Positions 33,762-41,441 of a DNA stretch of 64,000 nucleotides are shown here, one piece after another (positions within the stretch are counted from its first letter, which is position 1; every line of letters starts with the position of its first letter). The notes beneath the pieces were generated by a model. That model was not told where the DNA came from, ran no database searches, and saw nothing but the letters and a program-made list of their open reading frames with translations. The position numbers were made by a program, and so were the translations under genes. The DNA comes from Mesorhizobium sp. M2D.F.Ca.ET.226.01.1.1 (GTDB lineage Bacteria > Pseudomonadota > Alphaproteobacteria > Rhizobiales > Rhizobiaceae): contig NZ_RZOY02000006.1 in NCBI RefSeq assembly GCF_004022705.2, forward strand, positions 218,943 to 282,942, read 5' to 3'.

Positions 33762-35090
33762 TCAGTCGATCGACCTCAGCACATCCCGAACATGGTCGAT
33801 CAGTTCGTTGATCTGGCCCTTGGTGATGATCAGCGGCGGCGACAGCGCGATGATGTCGCCGGTGGTGCGGATCAGCGCGCCGCGCTCGAACGCCTTGACG
33901 AAGGCCGAGAAGGCCCGCTTGGTCGGGCTGCCGGCGATCGGCGCCAGCTCGATCGCGCCGATCAGGCCGATATTGCGGATGTCGATGACATGCGGCTCGC
34001 CCTTCAACGAATGCAACGCGTCTTCCCAGTAGGGCGCCAGTTCCTCGCCGCGCGTCAGCAGGCCCTCTTCCTTGTAGGTGTCCAGAGTGCCGAGCGCCGC
34101 GGCGCAGGCGATCGGATTGCCCGAATAGGTATAGCCGTGGAAGAACTCGATCATGTGCTCGGGGCCGGTCATGAAGGCGTCGTGGATTTCCTTCTTGACG
34201 AACACCGCGCCCATCGGAATGACGCCGTTGGAGACGCCCTTGGCGGTGGTCATGATATCCGGCGTGACGCCGAAATAGTCGGCCGCAAACGGCGCGCCAA
34301 GGCGGCCGAAGCCGGTGATCACTTCATCGAAAATCAACAGTATGCCGTGCTTCGTGCAGATTTCCCGAAGTTTTTGCAGATAGCCCTTCGGCGGCAGGAT
34401 GACGCCGGTGGAGCCGGCGACCGGCTCGACGATGACGGCCGCGATGGTCGAGGCGTCATGCAGCGCGACGAGGCGCTCGAGATCGTTGGCGAGTTCCGCG
34501 CCATACTCAGGCACGCCCTTCGAGAAGGCGTTCTTCTCAGGCAGATGCGTGTGCGGCAGATGGTCGACGCCGCCGAGCAGCGTGCCGAACATCTTGCGGT
34601 TGGAAACGATACCGCCGACCGAGATGCCGCCGAAATTGACACCATGGTAGCCGCGCTCGCGGCCGATCAGGCGGGTGCGCGAGCCCTCGCCCCTGACACG
34701 GTGATAGGCGATCGCCATCTTCAGCGCCGTCTCGACCGATTCCGAACCGGAATTGGTGAAGAAGACATGGTCCATGCCCTTCGGCGCGATATCGACCAGG
34801 CGGTTCGCCAGCTCGAACACGATGGGATGGCCCATCTGGAAAGCCGGCGCGTAATCCAGCTCGGCGGCCTGGTTCTGGATCGCTTCGGTGATCTTCGGCC
34901 GGCAGTGGCCGGCGTTGACGCACCAGAGGCCAGCCGTGCCGTCGAGCACCTTGCGGCCGTCGCTGGTGGTGTAATGCATGTCCTTGGCGGACACGAACAT
35001 GCGTGGCGCCTGCTTGAACTGCCGGTTTGCCGTGAACGGCATCCAGAATGCGCTGAGATCGTTCGGCGTGACTTTCAGCCGGTTGGACAT
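33762..35090 (-). CDS. class-III omega-aminotransferase, beta-alanine:pyruvate type
   Basis: A PLP enzyme of 442 residues. Asp255 lies in IFDEVITGFGR and the PLP lysine Lys284 in TTAKGVSNG. DLSAFWMPFTANRQFKQAPR and GTAGLWCVNAGHCRP are the N-terminal blocks typical of beta-alanine:pyruvate transaminases. In this locus it would remove the amino group from beta-alanine (from uracil) or beta-aminoisobutyrate (from thymine), completing the pathway to the semialdehyde. ATG 35090 follows GGGGAAG at good spacing; a TTG two codons earlier is less likely. A RutR-like site lies 80 bases upstream. It is flanked by the two RutR-like genes. Confidence 0.9.
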   Translation of the reverse strand: MSNRLKVTPNDLSAFWMPFTANRQFKQAPRMFVSAKDMHYTTSDGRKVLDGTAGLWCVNAGHCRPKITEAIQNQAAELDYAPAFQMGHPIVFELANRLVDIAPKGMDHVFFTNSGSESVETALKMAIAYHRVRGEGSRTRLIGRERGYHGVNFGGISVGGIVSNRKMFGTLLGGVDHLPHTHLPEKNAFSKGVPEYGAELANDLERLVALHDASTIAAVIVEPVAGSTGVILPPKGYLQKLREICTKHGILLIFDEVITGFGRLGAPFAADYFGVTPDIMTTAKGVSNGVIPMGAVFVKKEIHDAFMTGPEHMIEFFHGYTYSGNPIACAAALGTLDTYKEEGLLTRGEELAPYWEDALHSLKGEPHVIDIRNIGLIGAIELAPIAGSPTKRAFSAFVKAFERGALIRTTGDIIALSPPLIITKGQINELIDHVRDVLRSID

Positions 35091-35169
35091 GACCAAGACT
35101 TCCCCTTGTAACCTGTTTCGGTGCGGCCAACGCTTGGTCTTTGCTGCGTTTTCGTGCTACGCAAATTTT

Positions 35170-35183
35170 TGACCGGTTGGACA
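35170..35183. promoter_or_regulatory. RutR-like operator B
   Basis: TGACC-GGTT-GGACA matches the TGACC-N4-GGTCA pattern at nine of ten half-site positions and is flanked by TTT and AAAC. It lies 80 bases upstream of the aminotransferase start. Confidence 0.5.
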
Positions 35184-35267
35184 AACGTTAGCACCGCCTG
35201 TCGGCGGTCAGGGGATTACTAGCGGAAATGCGGCATAAAAAGCGCGCTCCACAGCCCAAGGAAAAAC

Positions 35268-35295
35268 TGGTCCAGACAATTGGTCCAGATGGTCA
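35268..35295. promoter_or_regulatory. TGGTCCAGA direct repeats before rutR
   Basis: TGGTCCAGA occurs twice at a 13-base period and is followed by TGGTCA. It sits 20-45 bases upstream of the second RutR-like gene. It has RutR-type half-sites in direct rather than inverted order, so an autoregulatory role is only a guess. Confidence 0.3.
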
Positions 35296-35313
35296 TCGCG
35301 GCGGCCTGCAAGG

Positions 35314-35955
35314 ATGACGGACACCATGGAAGGCTCCGCTCCCCGCCGCACCCGCATCCAGCAGGAAAAGCGCGAGCTCATCCTCGAAGCTGCGCTCGAA
35401 GTCTTCTCCGCCAACGGTTTTCGCGGCTCGACCATCGACCAGATCGCGGAAGCAGCCGGCATGTCGAAGCCCAACCTTCTCTATTACTTCCGCCGCAAGG
35501 AAGACATTCACGAGACGCTGATGCAGCGCCTGCTCGACACCTGGCTGGCGCCGCTGCGCGAGCTTGACGACATCGGCGACCCGCTGACGGAGCTCAGAAG
35601 CTATATCCGCAGGAAGCTGGAGATGGCGCGGGATTTTCCGCGCGAAAGCCGGCTGTTCGCCAACGAGATCCTGCAGGGCGCGCCGCGCATCAAGCCGATG
35701 CTGGAAGGCGAACTGAAGACCTTGGTCGACGAGAAAGCCGCCGTCATCAAGGGCTGGATGCGCGCCGGCAAGATCGCCCGCACCGATCCCTGGCACCTGA
35801 TCTTCTCGATTTGGGCAACGACGCAGCATTATGCCGATTTCGACGTCCAGGTGCGCGCCGTGCTCGGCGCCGACCGCGGCGGCGACGGCCGCTTCGAGGA
35901 CGCGGCAAGGTTTCTGGAGCAGTTGTTCCTGGATGGGCTGAAGCCGAAGGGCTGA
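35314..35955 (+). CDS. rutR: pyrimidine-responsive TetR regulator RutR
   Basis: A protein of 213 residues that closely follows E. coli RutR in pattern. The helix-turn-helix ends SKPNLLYYFRRKEDIHETLMQRLLDTWLAPL. The ligand domain has FPRESRLFANEILQGAPRI, GWMRAGKIARTDPWHLIF and IWATTQHYADFDVQV. RutR binds uracil and releases TGACC-N4-GGTCA-type sites of pyrimidine genes. The start is ATG 35314 or ATG 35326; AAGGA is well placed only for the second. It is divergent from the aminotransferase gene. Matching sites in the locus support RutR as its regulator. Confidence 0.88.
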   Translation: MTDTMEGSAPRRTRIQQEKRELILEAALEVFSANGFRGSTIDQIAEAAGMSKPNLLYYFRRKEDIHETLMQRLLDTWLAPLRELDDIGDPLTELRSYIRRKLEMARDFPRESRLFANEILQGAPRIKPMLEGELKTLVDEKAAVIKGWMRAGKIARTDPWHLIFSIWATTQHYADFDVQVRAVLGADRGGDGRFEDAARFLEQLFLDGLKPKG

Positions 35956-35970
35956 CCCTGCCCTGATCGT

Positions 35971-36843
35971 TCAGGCGCTGCGCCGCTCGGTTGGAAGCTC
36001 GTCGAGCAGTTTCTTCAGCTTGGCGACAGAGTTGTGCTCGGCAAGTGGCGTGTAGACGATCAATCGCATATCCGAACCGTCGTCGATCGACAGGCTCATA
36101 TGCTCGAACGTCATCGCGCCGGCGATCGGATGCCGCAAATGCTTCAGCCCGGAAAGCCGGTGCACGACATCGCGCTGCGGCCACCATTCGCGGAACTCCG
36201 GGCTCGAGCGCATCATCAGCGCGATCAGCCGCTCGAAATCTGGATCGCCGGTGTATTTCGCGCTCTCGGCGCGGAACGCCGCGAGCGTTGCACGGGCTAC
36301 TTGCTCCCAGTCGACCAGCAGATGCCGCCGATGCGGATCGGTGAACACGCCGTGGATGATGTTGCGCGCATCGCCCTCCAACCGGCCATAATCGCCGAAA
36401 ATGGCGACGGCCGCGTCGTTCCAGGCCAGCACGTCCCAGCGCGGGCCGACGACATAGGCGGGCTGCAGAACCAGGCTTTGCAGCATGTGCAGCAAGGGCC
36501 CCTCGATCTTTCCGGCAACGATGCGCCGCCGCTCCGGCTGCTGGCGGCCGGCCAGCGTAAACAAATGCCGCTGCTCGGCGCCGTCGAGCCGCAGCGCCTG
36601 GCAGAGCGCCGACAGCACCTCGACCGAGGGCCGCACATCCCTGCCCTGCTCCAGCCAGGTGTACCAGGTCGTGCCGACGCCGGCGATCATCGCCACTTCC
36701 TCGCGCCTCAGCCCGGGCGTGCGCCGCCGCGCGCCGCAAGCGACGCCGGCGGCATCGGGCGAAAGCCTCTCGCGGCGGGAACGCAGGAAGGCGCCGAGTT
36801 CGCGCCGGCGGTGATCTTCAGGGGAATGGGTCGCGATATCCAT
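35971..36843 (-). CDS. XRE-type regulator with MmyB-like ligand domain
   Basis: A protein of 290 residues. The N-terminal Cro/C1-type helix-turn-helix is about residues 15-85 (LGAFLRSRRERL, RREEVAMIAGVGTTWYTWLEQGRDVRPS). The C-terminal domain (VVGPRWDVLAWNDAAVAIFGDY, DWEQVARATLAAFRAESAKYTGDPDF, FEHMSLSIDDGSDMRLIVYTP) is the PAS-like MmyB ligand fold, known to bind fatty acids in related proteins. It is divergent from the SDR pair at 36947 across about 100 bases, so those two oxidoreductases are the likely targets. Confidence 0.88.
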   Translation of the reverse strand: MDIATHSPEDHRRRELGAFLRSRRERLSPDAAGVACGARRRTPGLRREEVAMIAGVGTTWYTWLEQGRDVRPSVEVLSALCQALRLDGAEQRHLFTLAGRQQPERRRIVAGKIEGPLLHMLQSLVLQPAYVVGPRWDVLAWNDAAVAIFGDYGRLEGDARNIIHGVFTDPHRRHLLVDWEQVARATLAAFRAESAKYTGDPDFERLIALMMRSSPEFREWWPQRDVVHRLSGLKHLRHPIAGAMTFEHMSLSIDDGSDMRLIVYTPLAEHNSVAKLKKLLDELPTERRSA

Positions 36844-36946
36844 GCGGCTATTATAGCAGTACTAATACCAGGATAAAGTTTGAACTGTTTGAGACGCGCG
36901 CCGTGTCCCATCTTTCCGTTCAGAGCAGCACAAGGAGGCTCTGAAC

Positions 36947-37792
36947 ATGGAACTCAAGGACAAAACCATTCTCATCACCGGCTCGACCGACGGTGTCGGC
37001 CGTGTGGTCGCCGAAAGGCTCGGCGCCGGTGGCGCCCGCGTGCTGGTGCATGGTCGCGACGAAACTCGCGGCAAGGAAGTCGTTGCCGCCATCGAGGCCA
37101 AGGGCGGCAAGGCGGAATTTCTCGCCGCCGACCTGGCTTCGCTCGCCGAAGTGCGCCGGCTCGCTGAAGCCGTCCGCACCAGGACCGACCGGCTCGATGT
37201 CTTGATCAACAATGCCGGCGTCGGCACCGGCGGCCAGGACGCCAAACGGCAGGTCAGCGCCGACGGCTACGAGCTGCGCTTCGCCGTCAACTATCTCGCA
37301 GGTTTCCTGCTGACGTCGGAGCTTTTGCCTTTGCTCAAGGCAAGCGCGCCGGCGCGCATCGTCAACGTCGCCTCGGCCGGCCAGCAGGCGATCGATTTCG
37401 ACGATGTCATGCTGACGCATGGCTATAGCGGCGTGCGCGCCTATTGCCAGAGCAAGCTGGCGCAGATCCTGTTCACCGTCGATCTGGCGGAACAGCTTGA
37501 CGGTACCGGCGTCAGCGTCAATGCACTGCATCCGGCGAGCTACATGGACACAACGATGGTCCGGCAGGCGGGCGTCACGCCATGGAGTTCGGTCGAGACC
37601 GGCGCAGACGCCATTATCAACCTCGCGACATCGCCGGCGCTCGAAGGGCGCAGCGGCCGCTATTTCGACGGCCAGCGGCAATCGCGCGCCGACGCCCAGG
37701 CCTATGATGAAAAGGCCCGCCGCCAGTTGCGCGCTCTCAGCCTCGAGCTGACCGGACACCAATCTTCAAAATCCAAGGAACAACATTCATGA
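36947..37792 (+). CDS. SDR family NAD(P)-dependent oxidoreductase (retinol dehydrogenase-like)
   Basis: A protein of 281 residues: cofactor loop TGSTDGVG at 11-18, NNAG at 88-91, and catalytic Ser143, Tyr166 and Lys170 (AYCQSK). The HGRDETRGKEV and LADLASLAEVRRLAE segments match the retinol dehydrogenase/WW-oxidoreductase-like branch, which favours NADP. It has an AGGAGG-type ribosome site. Its stop overlaps the next SDR gene by four bases, and the XRE/MmyB regulator is divergent upstream. The substrate is unknown. Confidence 0.88.
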   Translation: MELKDKTILITGSTDGVGRVVAERLGAGGARVLVHGRDETRGKEVVAAIEAKGGKAEFLAADLASLAEVRRLAEAVRTRTDRLDVLINNAGVGTGGQDAKRQVSADGYELRFAVNYLAGFLLTSELLPLLKASAPARIVNVASAGQQAIDFDDVMLTHGYSGVRAYCQSKLAQILFTVDLAEQLDGTGVSVNALHPASYMDTTMVRQAGVTPWSSVETGADAIINLATSPALEGRSGRYFDGQRQSRADAQAYDEKARRQLRALSLELTGHQSSKSKEQHS

Positions 37793-38511
37793 GCGAGACC
37801 ATCGAACATTGCGTCATCATCGGCGGCTCTTCAGGCATCGGCCTCGCCACGGCCAGGCGGCTTGTCGGCCCCGGCATGAAAGTCACGATCACCGGCCGCA
37901 ACGAAGACAAGCTGAAAAGCGCCTGGAAGAGCCTCGACGGCACCGTCGGCAAGGCTGCCTTCGACGCCACCAAGCCGGATGAAGTCCGGCAGTTCTTCGA
38001 GCGCCTCGGGCCGTTCGATCACCTGGTTCTCGCCGCGAGCGGCGGCAAGGGGCTGGGACCGTTCGCGACGCTCGACCTCGCCGATATCGGCAGCGGCGTC
38101 GAGGAAAAGGTCCGACCGCAATTGTCGTGTCTGCAGGCGGCCTTGCCGACCTTGAACAAAGCTGGATCGGTCACTTTCATCTCGGCCGTCTCGGCGCAAA
38201 TTGCCGCGCCCGGCGTCGCCGGCATCGGCGCCATCAACGGCATGCTCTTGACCGTCGCGCCGATCCTGGCGGTCGAGTTGAAGCCGCTGCGCGTCAATGT
38301 CGTGGCGCCCGGCGTCATCGACACGCCTTGGTGGGATTTCTTGCCGGACGACCAGCGGCAGGCGGTGTTTGCCGAATATGCCGGCAAGACGCCGGTCGGC
38401 CGCGTCGGCCGCGCCGAGGATGTCGCCGAGGCGATCGTCTTCCTGGTCTCCAACGGCTTCATGACCGGCCAGGTGCTGACCTGCGACGGCGGCCTGCGCT
38501 ACGCCGCCTAA
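37789..38511 (+). CDS. atypical SDR family protein lacking the YxxxK pair
   Basis: A Rossmann protein of 240 residues, translationally coupled to the SDR before it. The cofactor loop IGGSSGIG is intact at 11-18, but NNAG is replaced by AASGG. The catalytic tyrosine and lysine positions are Ile146 and Asn150 (AGIGAINGM), so ordinary SDR chemistry is not expected. The C-terminal VAPGVIDTPWWDF, GRVGRAEDVAEAIVFLVSNGFMTGQVLTCDGG text is conserved. I recall other short SDR-like proteins with an AxNG pattern here, so this is probably a subfamily trait rather than decay. A binding or non-oxidoreductase role is possible. Confidence 0.8.
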   Translation: MSETIEHCVIIGGSSGIGLATARRLVGPGMKVTITGRNEDKLKSAWKSLDGTVGKAAFDATKPDEVRQFFERLGPFDHLVLAASGGKGLGPFATLDLADIGSGVEEKVRPQLSCLQAALPTLNKAGSVTFISAVSAQIAAPGVAGIGAINGMLLTVAPILAVELKPLRVNVVAPGVIDTPWWDFLPDDQRQAVFAEYAGKTPVGRVGRAEDVAEAIVFLVSNGFMTGQVLTCDGGLRYAA

Positions 38512-38538
38512 GTGGTATTAGGCGAAAATCCGACGTCA

Positions 38539-38703
38539 GCGCTACCCCTCATCTGGCTGCCGCCATCTTCTCCCCGTTAACGGGGAGAAGGGTTTGGCGT
38601 CAGTGATTTCGCCAATGTCCAAGCTTGCAAGAAGGCGCCGCGACCAGCCCTTTCTCCCCGTTCACGGGAGAGAAAGGCCCGGCAGGGCAATGAGGGGCAG
38701 CGC
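38539..38703. repeat. composite palindromic repeat
   Basis: Outer arms GCGCTACCCCTCAT (38539-38552) and ATGAGGGGCAGCGC (38690-38703) pair with one mismatch. Inside is a perfect 24-base palindrome at 38567-38590 (CTTCTCCCCGTT and its inverse), and a second, imperfect hairpin at about 38650-38676 of the same CTCCCCGTT type. This is the style of dispersed rhizobial intergenic elements. It fills the gap between two convergent genes. Confidence 0.75.
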
Positions 38704-38759
38704 CAACATCAGAAAATAGTTCGCCGACAACTGAGACGCCCGCGCGCCGCCCTGTTCGC

Positions 38760-39218
38760 TCAGGCGGCTTTTGCCTTTTCGACCGGATGGACGGAGCGGA
38801 ACGGTATGGCGAGGCGATTCCACATGTTGATCATGCCAACCAGCACGGTCAGCTTCACAAGTTCCTCCTCGGAAAAATGCTCCAGCGTGGCGGCATAGAG
38901 ATCGTCCGGTACGTCGTTGTCGGAAATGTTGGTCACCGCCTCGGTCCAGGCAAATGCCGCCCGCTCGCGCTCGGAAAACAGCGGAGATTCCTTCCAGGCG
39001 GCGACCAGATAGAGGCGCTGCTCGGTCTCGCCGTCGCGCCTGGCCTCACGGCTGTGCATGTCGACGCAGTAGGAGCAGCCATTGATCTGCGAGGCCCTGA
39101 GCTTGACCAGATGGATCAGACTGGCCTCCAGCCCGCTCTCCTCGACAGCCGTGTTGAGCTCCGTCACTGCCTTCATGAGAGCCGGCGCCTTGGCATAAAA
39201 TTGAAGTCTCTGTTTCAT
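38760..39218 (-). CDS. carboxymuconolactone decarboxylase / AhpD-like protein
   Basis: An all-helical protein of 152 residues with the AhpD redox site: Cys48 and Cys51 in GCSYCVDMH, with His55. Such proteins reduce peroxides or act as thiol-dependent peroxidases; the lactone decarboxylase function needs a different site. ATEAVTNISDNDVPDDLYAATLEHFSEEELVKLTVLVGMINMWNRL is the usual C-terminal pattern. It starts 30 bases after the Rrf2 regulator stop, so the two form an operon. Redox-stress control by that regulator is likely. Confidence 0.85.
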   Translation of the reverse strand: MKQRLQFYAKAPALMKAVTELNTAVEESGLEASLIHLVKLRASQINGCSYCVDMHSREARRDGETEQRLYLVAAWKESPLFSERERAAFAWTEAVTNISDNDVPDDLYAATLEHFSEEELVKLTVLVGMINMWNRLAIPFRSVHPVEKAKAA

Positions 39219-39248
39219 CGTCTTTGCCTTTCCACATTGTCTGGCGGG

Positions 39249-39767
39249 TTAAGTCTGTTTGGATGAAGCGGATTTCTGCGGCCGCTGGTGGCGCTCGACG
39301 AAAGCGCAGCTCGCGGCATAGGACCGCGGATCGCCTTCGGCGGCGTATTCGGCAACGACGTCGGACAGCTTCACTTCGGCGAGCGCTGCCCGATAAGCGC
39401 GCTCGGCCTTGAGCATCGCGGCATTGATGCCGCAGGGTTTGACATAGGCCGACGCATCGATCTTGACCGGGCCGCGCTGGCGGATTTCGCCGCAGCGGAA
39501 CGCGGGCTCCCGTCCCTCGACCGCCAGCACGATATCCAGCAGCGTGATCTGTTCCGCCGCTCGCGCCAGCCGATAGCCGCCCGCCGGCCCCGGCACCGAT
39601 TCCAGGATGCGCGCCGCCGTGAGCTGGTTGAGATGTTTCAACAGATAGCTCGGCGACAGCCCGAAACACTCCGCCAACGCCGCGCCCGGCATGGTGCTGT
39701 TGCCGTCGACGCTGGCCAGCGTCGCTGCGCAGTGGATGGCCGCCTCAACGCCCTCTCCCAGCTTCAT
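39249..39767 (-). CDS. Rrf2-family transcriptional regulator
   Basis: A protein of 172 residues: an Rrf2 winged helix with LAECFGLSPSYLLKHLNQLTAARILESVPGPAGGYRLAR, then the dimer helix and a longer tail. The visible cysteines are at 92, 112 and about 154, not in the tight three-cysteine array of IscR or NsrR, so a standard iron-sulfur cluster is not evident and thiol sensing is an alternative. It precedes and probably controls the AhpD-like gene. A GGATAT palindrome array sits just upstream and should be its own operator. Confidence 0.85.
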   Translation of the reverse strand: MKLGEGVEAAIHCAATLASVDGNSTMPGAALAECFGLSPSYLLKHLNQLTAARILESVPGPAGGYRLARAAEQITLLDIVLAVEGREPAFRCGEIRQRGPVKIDASAYVKPCGINAAMLKAERAYRAALAEVKLSDVVAEYAAEGDPRSYAASCAFVERHQRPQKSASSKQT

Positions 39768-39787
39768 CGTGCCGATCTCCTATTCAT

Positions 39788-39810
39788 GGATATCTTATAT
39801 CCTGGATATA
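39788..39810. promoter_or_regulatory. candidate Rrf2 operator with three GGATAT half-sites
   Basis: GGATAT-CTT-ATATCC (39788-39802) and TATATCC-T-GGATATA (39796-39810) are two overlapping perfect palindromes that share the middle half-site. They lie about 20-45 bases upstream of the Rrf2 start, which suits autorepression. Confidence 0.6.
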
Positions 39811-39886
39811 GCGCATCTTCAATTGGGAAAATGAAAATTGTCCGCCAATTCGCAATAGGAATGTGAGAGAGAACGGCGCTTCGCAG

Positions 39887-40127
39887 AACTTGGGTTCCTC
39901 GCACCCCGCAAAGCGGGGGAGAGGTGGCTCGGCGAAGCCGAGACGGAGTGGGAGTCGACCAGCGCTACATTGGACAATGCATGCGCCAAGCTGCCATGCA
40001 TGCTATCGCCAAGGACCAGCCGCTTGGAAATGGGGCCTCAGCGGCGTCCAGCCGCCGCGAGACCCTCTCCGTCCCGGCTTCGCCGGGCCACCTCTCCGCA
40101 CTCTCGTGGGGCGAGGAACCCAAGCTT
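39887..40127. repeat. pair of inverted repeat copies (about 70 bp each)
   Basis: The gap from 39768 to 40125 holds no gene. Its left copy (39887-39956) begins AACTTGGGTTCCTCG and includes GGAGAGGTGGCTCGGCGAAG. The right copy (40057-40127) is its inverse, ending CGAGGAACCCAAGCTT. The two match closely over most of their length, and each contains a GGCGAAGCC stem. The right copy ends on the first bases of the preA stop codon. The 100 bases between them show nothing I can name. Confidence 0.75.
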
Positions 40128-41439
40128 ATTCCGCGGCCACCTTGGCCATCGGATTGTTGGGGTGCGTCGTCCAGTTGGCGTAGATCGGCGACACCGGCTT
40201 GCCGGTGCGCTGGTCCACGACGCCGGCTGCCAGTGGCTCCATGGTGATGCAGCCTTCGACCGGACAGACATTGACGCAGAGATTGCAACCGACGCATTCG
40301 GCTTCGATCACCTCGAAATGCCTGGCGCCATTGACCATCCTGGTGATCGCCTGGTGCGAGGTGTCCTCGCAAGCGATGTGGCAGCGGCCGCATTTGATGC
40401 AGGCGTCCTGGTCGATATGCGCCTTGGCGACATAGTTGAGGTTGAGATACTGCCAGTCGGTGACGTTGGGCGTGGCGCGGCCGATGATGTCGGAGAGCGA
40501 GGCGTGGCCCTTCTCGTCCATCCAGTTTTCCAGCCCCGCGATCATCTCCTGCACGATCTTGAAGCCGTAGGTCATGGCCGCCGTGCAGACCTGCACATTG
40601 CCGGCGCCGAGCGCCATGAATTCGGCAGCATCCCGCCAGGTGGTGATGCCGCCGATGCCCGAAATCGGCAGGCCGCGGGTTTCGGGATCGCGCGCGATCT
40701 CGGCCACCATGTTCATGGCGATCGGCTTCACCGCCGGGCCGCAATAGCCGCCATGCGAGCCCTTGCCGTCGATGGTCGGCTGCGGCGCGAAACTGTCGAG
40801 ATCGACGCCGGTGATCGAGTTGATCGTGTTGATCAGCGACACAGCGTCGGTGCCGCCGGCATGCGCCGCCCGCGCGGGCTTGCGGATGTCGGTGATGTTG
40901 GGCGTCAGCTTGGTGATGACGGGCATGCGCGTATACTGCTTGCACCAGCGCACCACCATTTCGATATATTCCGGCACCTGGCCGACCGCCGATCCCATGC
41001 CGCGCTCGCTCATGCCGTGCGGGCAGCCGAAATTGAGCTCGATGCCGTCGGCGCCGGTCTCCTCGACCAGCGGCAGGATCGCCTTCCAGCTTTCCTCGAC
41101 GCAAGGCACCATGATCGAGGCGATCAGCGCCCGGTCCGGCCAGTTCATCTTGACCTGCTTCATCTCGCGCAAATTGGTCTGCAGGTCGCGGTCGGTGATC
41201 AGCTCGATGTTGTTCAGGCCCAGCAGCCGGCGGTCGGCGCCCCAGATCGCGCCGTAACGTGGGCCGTTGACGTTGACGACCGGCGGGCCTTCTTCACCCA
41301 GCGTCTTCCACACAACGCCGCCCCAGCCCGCCTTGAAGGCGCGCTCGACGTTGTAGGCCTTGTCGGTCGGCGGCGCCGAGGCCAGCCAGAACGGGTTTGG
41401 CGACTTGATGCCGATGAAGTTGTTGCGGATGTCTGCCAT
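40126..41439 (-). CDS. preA: NAD-dependent dihydropyrimidine dehydrogenase, subunit PreA
   Basis: A protein of 437 residues: an FMN TIM barrel (SPNPFWLASAPPT, ELNFGCPHGMSERGMGSA, ITKLTPNITD, GIGGITTWRDAAEFMALGA) followed by a ferredoxin-like domain with two 4Fe-4S motifs (CIKCGRCHIAC and CVGCNLCVNVC). With PreT it reduces uracil and thymine to 5,6-dihydro forms, the first step of the pathway. ATG 41439 is chosen because GGGAGG lies eight bases before it; an ATG two codons upstream overlaps the preT stop. It has the expected length. The stop codon lies in a repeat. Confidence 0.95.
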   Translation of the reverse strand: MADIRNNFIGIKSPNPFWLASAPPTDKAYNVERAFKAGWGGVVWKTLGEEGPPVVNVNGPRYGAIWGADRRLLGLNNIELITDRDLQTNLREMKQVKMNWPDRALIASIMVPCVEESWKAILPLVEETGADGIELNFGCPHGMSERGMGSAVGQVPEYIEMVVRWCKQYTRMPVITKLTPNITDIRKPARAAHAGGTDAVSLINTINSITGVDLDSFAPQPTIDGKGSHGGYCGPAVKPIAMNMVAEIARDPETRGLPISGIGGITTWRDAAEFMALGAGNVQVCTAAMTYGFKIVQEMIAGLENWMDEKGHASLSDIIGRATPNVTDWQYLNLNYVAKAHIDQDACIKCGRCHIACEDTSHQAITRMVNGARHFEVIEAECVGCNLCVNVCPVEGCITMEPLAAGVVDQRTGKPVSPIYANWTTHPNNPMAKVAAE

Positions 41440-41441
41440 GC

